From Epiperipatus broadwayi (taxonomy: Eukaryota > Onychophora > Udeonychophora > Euonychophora > Peripatidae), in assembly GCA_028023455.1 (NCBI GenBank), contig JAQFVV010000181.1, positions 2,176,001 through 2,240,000 of the forward strand: a DNA stretch of 64,000 bases, in the 5' to 3' direction. The first letter of the stretch is position 1, and each line of letters begins with the position of its first letter. The notes under the pieces are model-generated. The model had not been told where the DNA came from, ran no database searches, and saw only the letters and a list, made by a program, of their open reading frames with translations. Position numbers and translations under genes: made by a program. Below, in pieces: positions 37,089 to 50,219 of this stretch.

Positions 37089-40000
37089 ATATATTCTAAC
37101 CTCCTCCGTAACCTTCACCCCTCGCTCCATAATAATATATAACATAATAACAACAAGATTATACTAATTATTCCGGATTTTCGTTACTTATTTATTTCCG
37201 GTCAATAATAATTAACATTAATAATAATTCCGGGTTCTTTAGCTCAGTCTATCAAACATATCATTATAATTTAAATAAAACAATTACTAGCTCAGAATTT
37301 TATTAAATCTAGTCGTGTCTATGAAATAAAATCAACACAAATATCTTTTATTATTCCCATGAGACCTGGAGCAATGACAAAGGTACAAGATGATATTTCA
37401 TTGAGATACTATCCCAATGGCATACGAACACTATCATAAATAATTGATTAATAGCATTCTTACGACTTTTAAAACTTTTATCATATCTTAATATTTTTAA
37501 AACAAAATCTAGCTCACATAAAATAAATTAATTAAATAAAATAGAATTAAATTGATCTAATCATGTCAAATCAAATAGATAAATCAATAAGTAAATAAAT
37601 AATTAAATTAAATCTCAGGTTTATAAATTGTAATTAAAACTGATTTTATATTGCCATAGCCAACTATGATAAGGGAATTTTATGTCACAGTTCACTACGT
37701 AATAAATAACTAATTAATAATAACAATAACAATAATAGAGTAATACAATCCTCTTTTCTTTCAAGATGTATTAAATATTTTCGTGGTAATATTTATCAAT
37801 CCGATAATCAAAGGTTATGTGGTAACGTTTGCATATATTTTACTTAAGTATTGTGGCAATCAAGTTATGACCAATATCTGTTCTAATTATATTTCTTTCA
37901 TTTCATTATGTAAATAAAATAAAATAAATTATTAAAATTTCTAATGTTTATTTATTTTGTGCAAAATCTTAAATATGTTTAATTATAAACGTGCGTTGTG
38001 ATTTCATGCATTTCATGTGTAGGAAAAACAACAACCAAGACACAAAGCTTACTAATAAAATTTTATAACAATTTATTAACATTATAATAAGTAACAATTT
38101 GTACATTATTTACAGCGGATATCCCTATCTACTTATTACAAACTCTTTTATTTCTACCCGTTGATGTCTTAACATTATTATTATCTAAATTTATTTTTAC
38201 CCTTTTACCATTAATAATTACAAAAATATATTTCACAATATTATTATCTTCAGATACATGTTTTAAGCTTAGTTTAATACACAAACTTCTATCTATTAAA
38301 TTTTTCTATTGACATTTATATCCTTATAATTGCAGGTTTATATTTCTATAAAATCTTTACTTTTATGTAAAATTATACAAAATTGCAAAATTCTAATGAT
38401 ATTCTTGTTAGTATGGAATCCTACAGAATTTAATCCTTATGACAGTTTGATGTTCAGTTTTATCATCGATCATATAATAATTATTAGTCAAATTATTGAT
38501 CCTATCCCAAGCTTTATATAGCAATTATCGTCATCCACACACACCATATACAAATACACATTTTTTTTTTTTACTATACATTTTAAATCATTTCGTCACA
38601 CAAATGTACAATCTCTTCTATTAAAATATCACGTGCAATATTCCAAAACCTTATTATTGCTTTAAAACTTAATTCTAAGGTTTTAAGTTCTTTTTTTCTT
38701 TTAAATTACATCATATGATTCTCCATCTTTTATAATACTTATACTTTCACTTTGGACTTATACAATTCTACTTTACTCTAGTAAACAACTATTCTTACAT
38801 AACTACTATCTAACTTACTTTCTATCTTATGTATCATTTCTATAAAATTATCTCCCTGACGATGTATTTCCATGAAATCAAGATAGCGAAGATATAGATG
38901 CATTGGATCAAAATAAACAAGATATTATCCTTTATAAAACTTCGACAATCATGGCACAGTGAATTTATGGACGCCATAGAGGAGTGACTTTTATCTGTCT
39001 ATCTGCCTCTAATATTGAATGGATGCTAAAGCTATTTCTTCAGCTTCATCACATCAGAAAGTTGCAAAGATATGTAAAGACACTGTCCAGAATATATGTG
39101 TGCTCAGTTATAGGGCTAGGTTATCTATACTGTAGTCACACAAATTATTATGATCCCCATATTTCATTCCTGATAGTTCAATAAAACATCCTCTTGGTTT
39201 CCTTTAACATCAGTACTCCCAAGTCACTATCTAATTGATTTCTTCAGATTCATCTCTACATTACATCGACAAATTCTTTATCTACTTTGCTAATAATAAT
39301 AAAATTCATTTTTAATATAACTATACAGCTATTCTTAAGAAAATTCTTTACTATACTTCTCGTACATTTCTATCTCTATTGTTCTAAACTATTTAGATAT
39401 TTTCAATATAAAATTCAAAAGAATCACACAATTAATATATTACTTATTATTAATTATTTTAGATTATTTATTGCATGCACATTTTAAAGTTTTACTACTC
39501 TTTCAAATATGTTTGATGTTGGATAAATGTGTACTTATAACTTTTAACATCGTTCATACCTCATTCATTAATAGATGACCTAAAAAAAAAATTACATTAC
39601 ATATTACCAATAATATTAAAATTACCAACGATCTCTATCCTCTGGATCGTATTTGTAAACTTCTCCATTCCAGGACTTCTAGTAGGTATTTAAACTTTTC
39701 CATACACACATTTTTATTTATTAATATTTCTCTCATTCCATTAGCTCATATTTTAAATATAACTATTATAAAATTTATGTTTATATGTTTCCCTAAGCTA
39801 ATTCAATTTTATACTTTAAATACAATAAAAAAAAATATTAAAATTATATTTACGATACATCTTTGTTGCACTCGCTTGGAAAATCGTTCCTGGCAAAGCT
39901 AAAATAAAAAATATACTTTATTTTCTGCAGTCCTTTAATGTTCTATTTTAAAATTTTAATTATGTTTATTAATTCTTCTTAGACGATGATCTTTAGTTTT

Positions 40001-41461
40001 CTTCATATTCTCCCACTTATTCTTGAGATCTCCATTACATAGTCTGCTAGTTTTTCTTTTTCCTTTTTCCCCCGCGCTTGGTTTTCCCTCGATGCATCTT
40101 GTACTTTATTTTAGAAAAATTCAATAAATCTTTCTTTATTTCCATGGATCCATTTTCTCCTTTAGTGATTAATTTTATATCTGTTTAAATAATATTTTTT
40201 CCATTTTAATATCTTTTCCTCTTTTCTATGATAAGATAAAATCCAGGTTTCCTTTTAATAAATTCATATAGCACTTTATACAGGACTATGGCTTTTCTTC
40301 TGCTTTTTACTTTTGGAAATTATATATTTTTAATTAATGTTTTCCTTTAACATAACATATTTTCTTCCTCATTTTCTTTATATTTATTTGAACACATAAT
40401 ATGATTTTTCTCATAGAGAAATATGACTTAGTTTTAAGCATTTATAAAACAAATGTTCGTCATAAGATTTTCTCAATAGTAAATATTTTCTTTCTTATAT
40501 TTTCACACAGCGTTTTCTTTGTATTTTTTAGAGTTATAGGACTTAGTTTCTGGTTGAGCACGTATAAAATAAAACTTATACAATTTTCACTCATTTTTCT
40601 TTTAATAATTATTTCAATTATTATTTTTGGTATTTCCATCTTTACTGTAGTATGAATGGTCAAATTTGAATAAATCCACCGGTAAGATCACGTAGAAATT
40701 AGCAATTCATCTTTCTGGATACAAATTATATTATCTGTTAAAGACTAACTTTAGAATAATTATTAATTTATAAATTTAAACTACTTTTTTCAGCTTTGAT
40801 GTTACAAGCAATTCAAAAAGGTTACCGTCCTCTTCAACTTTCACATTCCGTCTCCCGCTTCTGTCTATCTTAGATTTTTTTCTTGCCAATTTAAATCCGT
40901 TGATTGGTCAATAATTGTTTTTAGCGCGAACAATATTAGTCATTCTATTTTGGGATAATAGACTGTACTTAAATAAATATTTATGACGTAATGTCTGGAA
41001 TATTACTTTAACTTAATATTATTAAATTTAATCATAGTTTGATAAAATTATTATTTGATCTTTAAAATAATTATTAAGACAATCTATAATATTTTAAACT
41101 TTAATTTTTATGATAGATGATAATTATATCTAGTTTTAAATTCACAAACTTTATTATTATCTACCAAGTGTGTGTGTGCGTGAAGGCATTTAATATACGA
41201 TCACGTGTCTATCTACTTTATAAAATAATAAATTTTCATTTATGTCTCGGTTTAAATTACCAAAACTAATGTACTTTCTAAAATTTTGAAAAATAAATTG
41301 AAACTTATAGAACCAAATATAACTCTCACCATCCTAAAGTTTATTAATAAAAAAAATATATCCTATTAATTTTGACTAACTATAAAATTATATTTCATTT
41401 ATTTAATCTATTAATTCTGAAATTATTATTTTAAAATCATTACAATAATTTTAACTATCTA
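37089..41461. other. AT-rich gene-poor stretch
   Basis: No gene or structured repeat is recognised in more than 4 kb. Short ORFs at 38.3, 39.0, 39.3 and 40.4 kb are rich in Ile, Phe, Leu and Tyr and look compositional. Confidence 0.5.
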
Positions 41462-41530
41462 TAGCTGTGTTATTTTGTATGGCCAGCTTTCACAACCATA
41501 AGCAATGATATTAAAACTTTATTTAACTGT
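41462..41530 (-). pseudogene. Possible LINE fragment (YGCESW motif)
   Basis: The minus strand reads SFNIIAYGCESWPYK, like the LLYG-E-W segment downstream of the RT in RTE and related LINEs. Flanking sequence is too degraded to extend it. Confidence 0.35.
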
Positions 41531-41903
41531 TTACTTTTTAAAATACTTTATTATACTATGATCTGTTATGTATTTTAGCTTAAAATTGTATTACAAAACT
41601 ATTATTACTTTTATATCACCTAAATATAACTTAAAATTTAAAATTTTTTTACATTTGACCTTTCTATCCTACCTATGACCTACAGACAAGGGCACAATAT
41701 ATAATAAATAAAGTTTGATATCTGTATTCGTTTCACAATATATGTAATATACAAATCAATATATATATATCAAAATACAGTACAATTTATATAAATTATA
41801 TTCTTTTAGAAGTACTTTCAACTATACACTTTGTAGTCTTTATCAACTATATAACGTTGAATAATCAAAACGAGACAACCCTTAACAATACCCATAGTTC
41901 AAT

Positions 41904-42665
41904 TCAGATTTCCCACAATTCTGTTATCTTAACATTTGATGACTGGCAATTCATTAACATTTGATGATTTCTTGAAATCAGCATAGCCTCTTTTATTTTA
42001 CGTTTATTATGACAACGTTCAATTTGAATAATTTTCATATTTTTATAATCAAATTTAAATCCATATTGACAAGATTTATTATGATCAAATATAACAGATG
42101 ATGAAGGTTTATTTACATCTGTTCCATATTGATTCTCTTTTTGAATTCTATTATATAAAAGCATATGTTCTTTTATTCTCTTCTCAAATGTACACTTAGA
42201 TTCACCAATGTATTGTACGCCACATCCACATATCAATCTATATATAATAGAATTTTGATTAAACTTTGAATTTTGAATTTTAGAATTATTAAGCAATCTA
42301 TTTATGTTATTTGTAGAGAAAAAAGCAATATGACACAAACCATTATAAATTTTCCTAATAAACTTAACCTGCTCATCTGATATAAATGGCATTGAAATCC
42401 ATTTCATTTTGATATTTTTATTTTTAATTTTATTATAGTGTTGATTTCTTTTAAATCCTTTAATAATATTAGCAATAGCATTTTTATAATAACCAATTTT
42501 TAACAAAACATTAACAAATAAATGTACATTTTTAATTTTATCACTAGAATATTTGCATAATTTTTCATTTCGAAATAAGAATGATTTCAATCCAGACAGC
42601 TTATGACACATAGGTACATGTGATTCATATGGAATAAAACCTCTAGTTTCAATTGAAAATATTTA
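41904..42665 (-). CDS. Penelope-like element, C-terminal linker and GIY-YIG endonuclease
   Basis: An open frame of about 254 codons (stop-to-stop; the first Met gives 235 aa, stop at 41904) that is long for this AT-rich window. The N-terminal third is a basic Lys/Asn-rich linker with a WISMPFIS motif (Met-numbered residues 71-78), the kind of segment that joins RT and EN in Penelope-like elements. The GIY-YIG nuclease follows: IIY at 122-124, YIG at 134-136, catalytic Arg in KRIKEH (R145) and catalytic Glu in KIKEAM (E208). Two cysteines precede YIG (CGC). In intact elements this domain nicks target DNA for reverse transcription. No RT is found upstream, so this is a truncated copy, but the frame is undamaged. 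Expression is unknown. Confidence 0.8.
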
Positions 42666-44123
42666 TTTAATATGATGATAATGACCACTACACAGCCAGT
42701 ATTTGCAATACCAGGCTAGATCACATAGAACATAAATCCATTCTGATTAAATATATATGCAGACCAGACAATATTACATATAAATGAGGTAGCACATTAT
42801 TTCATCAAACAACAACAGTAGTTTAATTACAAAATATTATAATTATCAGACAAAATATAATGTTCTTTTCCTTAAATAAGCCATTTCCCTGATCTTTTAC
42901 TTTTTAGTTTAGATGCTCCATGGAAAACAATTCAAGGGTTATTTTGATCAAATTTATACATTAATCTTTTAATTAAATATTATAATGCAACTTAGTTTTA
43001 TGATTGAGAACATTTCCCATAGAATAAATCCTTGGCTTTTAATACACCTTGGAAATAATTTTACATATGGTCAATTCTCACAAATAAAATACATTTATAT
43101 ATATCAAAAGCTTTAAAGCATAGTTGCACACATATATCTAATAAAAGAAAAATATAATTAATACATCTTTCTTACAATGATAATTCTAGGGAGTGAACAC
43201 TTTAGTCCAAAATCTGATTTAACTATATCATAAACTAATTATGCATGGTGTTTCTTTGAGTCCAACACCAATTTACTAGAAAGAAAACCATGAATAAATT
43301 CACTGTACCGATATAATGTACAAAAACCATTCAAGAGTGACTTAACAACTGCATGTACATAATAAGTTCTAACATATATAAAATTTAACTCAAAGTAATC
43401 AAAAAGGAGGACCAATTTATGTACAAATTGACCTGATTGAATTTCAAAACAAATCTTTAACTTAAAATACTAATAATTATATTATGTACAATTTTTTAAA
43501 CATTTGGACACTTTAAATATTATACAAGCATGCACATTTGTGTTTATAACGAATATTATACCTTTGATTATTTATCTGACAATTCCTATATGAAAGAAAT
43601 TTTTTTTTCAAAAAAAAATGTAAACAAATTGTACATAGTAAAAATAAGATAGAGAAATTTTATTTTTAAGCAAATCTTTTTTTTTTAACTTCTCTTGTTG
43701 GCAACTATTTTTAATTTATTTTTTAAATTTGCCTCCTGCTTTAATCAATCAACAATAAAAAAATATAGCTTGTTAAGATTAAATATACACTAAAATAAAA
43801 TTTGAAATGGTTAATAGGATAATAGTCTAAACAGTTTTTTTGTTTTACAAAGCAAAATTTCTAAAGCTGGGCTTCACTACTTTCAATGAGGGGATTTTTT
43901 GATACATTTCTGCCATATTGGTATATATTAATTGATTTCATTTAGCAAGCTCCTTCCATTGAAATTTGAGATTTAGGGTTTGTTTCTTCATTTAGATCAT
44001 AGATTTCTTCACAAACAGCATTCCATAAATGCAGTTTTATTCTTTTCTATTCAAACATCATAATGAAGGTTTGATGCAACTTGATTAAAGTGAAAATCCA
44101 AATTTCTTGATTTTAAGAAGAAC
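42666..44123. other. AT-rich non-coding DNA, nothing recognised
   Basis: Upstream of the Penelope-like frame I could not find RT motifs on the minus strand. Confidence 0.5.
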
Positions 44124-44453
44124 TGACTATATATAGTCAAAATTAGAGTCATGACACTATCTCTTAAGCTTGTAAGTTATAAACATTGAGGATTGCCAAT
44201 TCCTTTACAAGCTTTATGATAAATGCTTCACCAGAGCCAGCACTTAAAATATCTATGTCAGGACCCCCCAAACCTCTGACCATGGTTTCATGCTTTGACA
44301 CTCCTCAGAGAGAAGTCAGGATAGCACAAAACCATGGTCAGGAGTTTGGGGGGGGTTCCTGACAGAGATATTTTAAGTGCTGGCTCTGGCTAAGCATTTA
44401 TCATAAAGCTTGTAGAGGAATTGGCAATCCTCAATGCTTATGACTATATATAG
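44124..44453 (+). mobile_element. Family B fold-back element with 13-bp target duplication
   Basis: TGACTATATATAG is duplicated at 44124-44136 and 44441-44453. The 304-bp element has long inverted arms (about 44165-44285 and 44327-44437; e.g. AGGATTGCCAATTCC against GGAATTGGCAATCCT), with the hammerhead between them on the minus strand. It shares both arms and the 5' extension with the 20.1 kb element, and a decayed third copy lies at 30.1 kb. Confidence 0.85.
44270..44314 (-). ncRNA. Hammerhead ribozyme, family B copy 2 (intact core)
   Basis: Minus strand: CTGAGGA (44308-44302), stem II GTGT-CAAA-GCAT (four pairs, two of them G-U), GAAA (44289-44286), stem III ACC-AT-GGT, C17 at 44278. Stem I pairs UCUCU with AGAGG, five pairs. 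The stem II changes relative to the 20 kb copy keep pairing only as G-U, so this copy is slightly weaker. The element's right arm holds a second AACCATGGTC half-site without the 5' core. Confidence 0.8.
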
Positions 44454-44860
44454 GTTTGACATTTGGTTTTTAACACCATTGATTCCTGTTTGCAAATCTT
44501 TGATCTTGTTTTTAACACCTTTAATAATATCTTATTTCTGACTTCTTTCAACCTAATTTTATTTTAATTACAAGAATTTTAAAAATACTTTCATTATTTA
44601 ATTGATTGAATTTGGAAAATGCTATAATTATTAAATTGCTTGAATGTTTTCCTTGTTTTTGAATCTCATATCAAAATAGGTTTAATACTTTTTTAAATTA
44701 ATTTATTTTTAATTTAATTATTTAAAATCTATTTCTTAACTAAGTTGTTTTGCACTATATTCTATACATTCAAAAAAAAAAATCATTGATAAGAGCAACA
44801 GTTTTAACATAATTTATATTATTTACAAATTTCTTTTAAATTTAAACATTATTAGAAAAA
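44454..44860. other. AT-rich non-coding DNA, nothing recognised
   Basis: No gene. Confidence 0.5.
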
Positions 44861-45360
44861 ATATCTCCAGCAGTCGTTACAACACTTAATTGACAGCCAA
44901 TCAGATGTCATGGATAACTGCCCAAATGACTTCCAAACCCAAACATACAACAATGATTTTATGAGAAAAGGGCAGCCACCCTTTTCTCTACTTTTCTTTC
45001 TATATATCTAAACCAGTAGTAAGCAGATAGGTTTGAAAGCTTGAAGCTTTAAATATCTTCACAATTAACACACTGAGTGTAATATTATTTACATACTTTA
45101 CTGCTTGTTATGTATTCTAAAAACTACTTCATAGTAAATCATAACATTTCACATTGTAAAGTGAAGATATTTAAAGCTTCAAGATTTCAAACCTAAATGC
45201 TTATGACTGGCTTAGATATATAGAAAGAAAAGTAGAGAAAAGGGTGGCCACCTTTTCTCATAAAATCTTTGTTGTGTATTTGAGTTTGGAAGTCATTTGG
45301 GCAGCTATCCATGACATCTGATTGGCTGTTGGTTAAGTGTTGTAATGAGCGCTGGAGATT
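44861..45360. repeat. Large palindromic element, about 200-bp arms
   Basis: The left arm 44861-45062 and right arm 45161-45360 are reverse complements with about 90% identity by eye (e.g. CCAATCAGATGTCATGGATA against the reverse complement of ATCCATGACATCTGATTGG). A smaller inner palindrome (GAGAAAAGGG...CCCTTTTCTC) sits within the left arm. No ORF. Confidence 0.9.
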
Positions 45361-47765
45361 TGGCAGTATCTTGATTTATTTCAATTTTCAACTATCTGCA
45401 CTTTGCAAATTAAAATATTATTGACATTTAATAATTTATAATATTTGATTCTTATCTATTTTATTTTAAACTATTTGTTCTATTTTATATAATCATATTT
45501 AAGAACTTCTGAATGCTATATTTATTAGCATCCCTCACAACTCTGAAAGCCTGCTCATAAGCATGTGGAAGACCACATGGCCAACACTGAAATAAATAAG
45601 ACATTATTCATTTCAATATATATATACTTTAATGTTTTATTATCAGTTTAAATTCACCGTTCAATATCTTAATAGACAAATAACAAGTAATCCAATCCTA
45701 ATCAATGACATTTAATATATACTATCATCAAGTTGAAAAATTTCACTGCTTTAAATTCTAAAAACATGAAATCTTTAGAAAGTGATATCTTCTACAACTT
45801 CAGAAAAACATACACACATACATAAATGTGCGTGTGCGCACATGCGTATTTCTGGAAGCTGTAGAAATAATAAATATACTATCTTTAGTGTGTAAAACAG
45901 AAATCGGTTTGCTATTAATGGTTTCTTATATATTCTTTTTTTGCTCATTAAGGAGAATATGAATTGTCTATTAGTTCTTTACATATTATACGCAGTTTGA
46001 TTTATTTTACATAAATATGTGTGTGTGTGTGCGAGAGAGTGCGTGTTTTTTTCTTTAGTATTTTGATCCAATAGTTAGAACGTCATTTACATGTAATCAC
46101 TTAAGCTCTTTTTTTTTTTTCATAAAAAAAAACTTTATTTTGAAAAAAATTGATTTCCAAGCAGAACTTGTGTCCGTATATGTATATATTTTGATAGAAA
46201 ATATAAGGTATAAGTACAGAATATATTCAAAACTTTGTAATTATTGTATATTTTAAAATTATTTTTAAAACTTCAAATATATCAGTTTGTTTTAAACAAG
46301 ATTGCTCTAGATTTAATCGTATCATTTCTTTCAGCCGAATAAATTTTACAATTGATCTTAGGATTTTATTGTTAGTACATTTTCCATTCCTTCCATTTAG
46401 AAAAGCCATACCGCATATTCTCTGACTAAAAATTTCACTTCGATTTGAAATCATTTGAATTATTAACGCGATTAAACTAAAAAGAGACACATTACTTTCT
46501 TAGAGCTGCCTAGACTTTCACTTTATACAAAGAATAAAGCCATTAGAGAGTATGTTATAGAGGATGCGATAAGCAAAAAAAAAAAGTTATGATGTCATCA
46601 TAAAATCGTCATTTTAAAATGATGTTTAATAGTACTTAAAAAAAAAACCTACTTACTGTTTTTAGAACTTATTTTTTATTTGATATTTTAGTACTACTGC
46701 TTTCGAAGTACATCTCTTTTACGCTTACAAGATTATACTGCTATGATTTTACTACATATATATATATTGTGTACTTTTTTGCCTTAATAAATTAAATTAG
46801 TATCTGAAAAGAATCTTCAGTTAATAGATACATTATTCAAGCATAGTACAAATTATCGATTGTGACAGTGTTCTGTTGTTGACCTTTATATATCGATCCA
46901 GTTTTGAAAATTATTTTTTGAAAACGTAATTTTTACATATCTAATTTGTACGGGTGTATATGTACAAATGTGTGTGCGCGTGTATGTGTAAATAAAAAAT
47001 ACAAGAATTTTTAGAGTACTCTATTGAATACATAAACTTTAAGATCCTAAACTTTATCCAATGTAAAATAAAAATAGTAGACGTGTCAAATTATACATGT
47101 ATTTCAACTCGACAGTATTTCGGGATATGCTGAAAGTTTTGAATTCTTCTAATAAAAACTCCAATTACTAACAGATGGCAATGGTCATTAATTCATGCGA
47201 CTGAAACCTACTATGATGTTGATGAAGTGATTATTAATAGTGCTAGTTATTTTTAGTTTATTATTGATCAAATTAAATAGAATAACTTTTTTATAAAAAA
47301 ATTTATATATATATTATTTTTCATTTTTTTAATATTTGGATATTTCACAATGGACTTTTGTATTCAAATTTAAAACTGACAACCAAAACAATATTGCTAT
47401 TTTTCCAGTATTTGAAATAAAATTAGAGTGCATTAAAAATGTTTTACAGGATTTGGTGTTTTTGAAGGCAGCACTTTAAAAAAAATACAAATTTTAGTTT
47501 AACAATCAAAAGAAATTGAAATTTCATCCTTCATTTTTTTTTCTTCTTTAATTAACTGTGAATGTTTTTTAATGAATTAATCATGAAATTCAATGAAAGT
47601 GTAATTTGAAAAAAATATACAACTATTTATTGTACCCACTGAAAATTTAATGAACTAATATCAATGTAGTTTAAATTTGATCTGCCAATACTATTGGACT
47701 GAATAAACTCCGGGAATATCCTGAAATATTGCCTTGGCAGTGACATCTAATATACATAGAAAATT
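45361..47765. other. AT-rich non-coding DNA with short microsatellites
   Basis: Short (GT)n patches near 46019-46040 and 46970-46990. The 87-codon minus-strand ORF at 46227-46490 has no recognised motif. Confidence 0.5.
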
Positions 47766-47875
47766 TAATATTTACTGAGGCTATAACCTCGATAATATGC
47801 GTATAAAATGCGATAGTAAGGACCTCTACAGGTGTTTTAACCACAAGTTTATGCTATGGAAGAAAAGAGGGGAAC
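47766..47875 (+). repeat. Family E repeat, copy 2
   Basis: Nearly identical to the left half of the 14.0 kb element (CTGAGGCTATAACCTCGATA...GACCTCTACAGGTG), then continues with GGAAGAAAAGAGGGGAA instead of the right arm. Confidence 0.8.
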
Positions 47876-49762
47876 CCTTCTTTACTTCAACCTACTTTCT
47901 ATTTAAATAGGTGAAGCTGAAGCGGTTAGATCTGTGAGCGTGAAGCTATTCAATACTTCACTGATTAAGTCCACATTTCTTATTACACATTAATACTTGT
48001 GAAATTTAAAGAAAATCCATTGTATAAAAGTATATTATAAGATTTTAGCCAAATAAACAAACAAATAGAATTTCTAAGTCAAGTAAAAGTGTTTAAAAAG
48101 GTCTCGACTTAAATATAAATATTTTATTTATTTCTGATTTTAACAAAAATATAAAATTTTTAATTTAATAAAGCAAAAGTATTTTACTTTAATGAATATA
48201 CATGTAATTATAAAAGTAAATTCTAATGTGTTTTTATTTTAAAGAATTAAAGGTTTTAATTAGAATTACTTTTGATAAATACAAATCAAAAGATAGAACA
48301 ATTGTTATTTAGTTATAATAATATTTTTTTATTTATTAACCTTCCTGTATTCTGACATATTTATTTGTTCTCACTAAATTTAAGCTTCCAACTTTCATTT
48401 TGATATTAAACCATTATTATTTATCAGAATATAATAAATTTTATCTCATTCGATAGATATTTTTGTTTAGAAATTAAATAATAAATTTAAAAAAATCACA
48501 TTTGATTTTGGGAATTATTTTAAAAATTATATTTTAAGTGCAACAAAAAAGGCTATCACATCATCAAATTTCAGGTGGAGCTGATTCAATTTGCAAAATG
48601 AATGAAATCTTATTTGTTTCATGTTTGATTTAAAAATTTGAAACAAATTTTTTTCAATAATTACTAAATCTATCAATTTGAGCATTGAAAATTTACAATT
48701 TTTTTTTAATAGTTTTAACAAGGCTGTAAACCTTAGCAATGAGCATCTGAAAAAATCGTCACTAGGGACCTCTGTAGGTCTTTGCTATGAAGAAAAGAGA
48801 GATTTTTTGTAATTTTTATGATATCACTAAATATAATAACAATCTGCTGAATAACCTCATTTCTAGAAAGTTGTGTTTTCCTGTGAACATAATCTTTATA
48901 GTAACAATATTCAGAAGAAAATAGTTTTTTTATATTTAAATATAAAACATTTCTTTAAAAAAATAAGTATGTAATAATATTTATTTTTATTTTTTAATAA
49001 TTATTATACAATTACAATACAAATATAATCATAAACTTTACAAAAAAAGTAATTTTTTAGATCATCATAATATTTTCTTGATGATCATAATATTTCCACA
49101 AAATACACTCAGCAAAGTTTGTGATTGCCAAATAAACAATGTCTACTCATCAAATTGGAGTTTCAGTTCCTTTGGAATACTGATTACTCAATTTTTTCTG
49201 CCATCTTTTGATTTTTTTGTAACTAAAATATTAGAATATAAATATACATGAATTTTAAAGCTGTAAAATAAGTTTTGCAAAATTTTCACCAGGAAAATAA
49301 ACAAAAATTTTACTTTATCTCAGATGTTTTGTCATCTTGCAATATGATATGGTTAAGGAAAAAAAATTTGCTTAATTCCCTGGTTGTAATTCTATAGTAT
49401 CTACTATCAATAGTGAGTTCAGACTAATTACAGATATGTTTATAAATTAATCAGCTTTAAACGAAGGGTAATTGCTGCTAGTGTCCACATTGACCATGTT
49501 TGAATTATCAGAGAACTAAAGCAGGAGAGTTTTTAGGATGTTTCATAGTTTAATATCATTCTAACTTGAATTTAAACTTGATGATGTTATCTACATAAAT
49601 TTTTTTTAATTTTAATTCTAAGTTTACATAACTTAATTTAAAAGTAATTAAAATAATTTATCTTGTTATTAAATGGTAATTTTGATAGCACAACATATTA
49701 TAAAATGATTGTACATATTTTTAGCAAATGTAGTATCAAAATTGATTATTTTTATTTTACTT
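47876..49762. other. AT-rich DNA with a family E fragment
   Basis: A short family E fragment at about 48761-48812 (AGGGACCTCTGTAGGTC...GAAGAAAAGAGAG). Otherwise nothing is recognised. Confidence 0.5.
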
Positions 49763-49840
49763 CATGGTCAAGAGGTCAGCGACGGCTGCTTTATAAGCAG
49801 TTGTCCAGGGTTAGCAGGTTTGCTTTCCGGCTGATGCTAT
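49763..49840 (+). pseudogene. tRNA-Gly-like short retroposon, degraded
   Basis: The anticodon arm GCTGC-TTTATAA-GCAGT at 49785-49801 is intact, and the 3' end GATGCTATGACACATGAG resembles the 63.4 kb element. The T arm is expanded and mispaired. The anticodon position reads TAT. Confidence 0.55.
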
Positions 49841-50219
49841 GACACATGAGAAAGAAAAAAATGTTAAGATTAATATTTTTTTTATTCTTAGGATGACATA
49901 ATAAAATAATGTATATATTATGTTAGAAATATATTTAAGAAGGTATATGAATACTTTTGTATGCTGTCAATAATGAAATAATGTACATATTGATACATAT
50001 ATTTGTTGCCATTTTATTTACTGCATGATTTTCAAAATAATATATAAACATCAACAAATAGGATCTTAAATTAGTGTTAAAAGTATGGAATGCATGTATA
50101 TATGTTTTATATGTTATGAGATTATTCAAAAAGCATGAAATTTTATATATTCAATATATTATTTTAAAATTATTTATTTATTTAAAATGGGTATTTAAAA
50201 TATTGATTATAGCATATAC

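Noticed and set aside
36544-37167. Long ORFs of about 190-207 codons
   Set aside because: They consist almost entirely of the N gap.
38858-38890. CTGACGA then GAAA with 11 bases between
   Set aside because: The would-be stem II mispairs at its base and stem I is absent; chance match.
39950-40150. Minus-strand KNKWENMKK segment resembling a Myb/SANT-like domain of Harbinger elements
   Set aside because: Only about 20 residues are suggestive, without the conserved tryptophan spacing or a transposase nearby.
40401-40655. 84-codon hydrophobic ORF with apparent membrane segments
   Set aside because: Phe/Ile/Leu richness follows from T-rich DNA; overlapping antisense ORF and no homologous motif.
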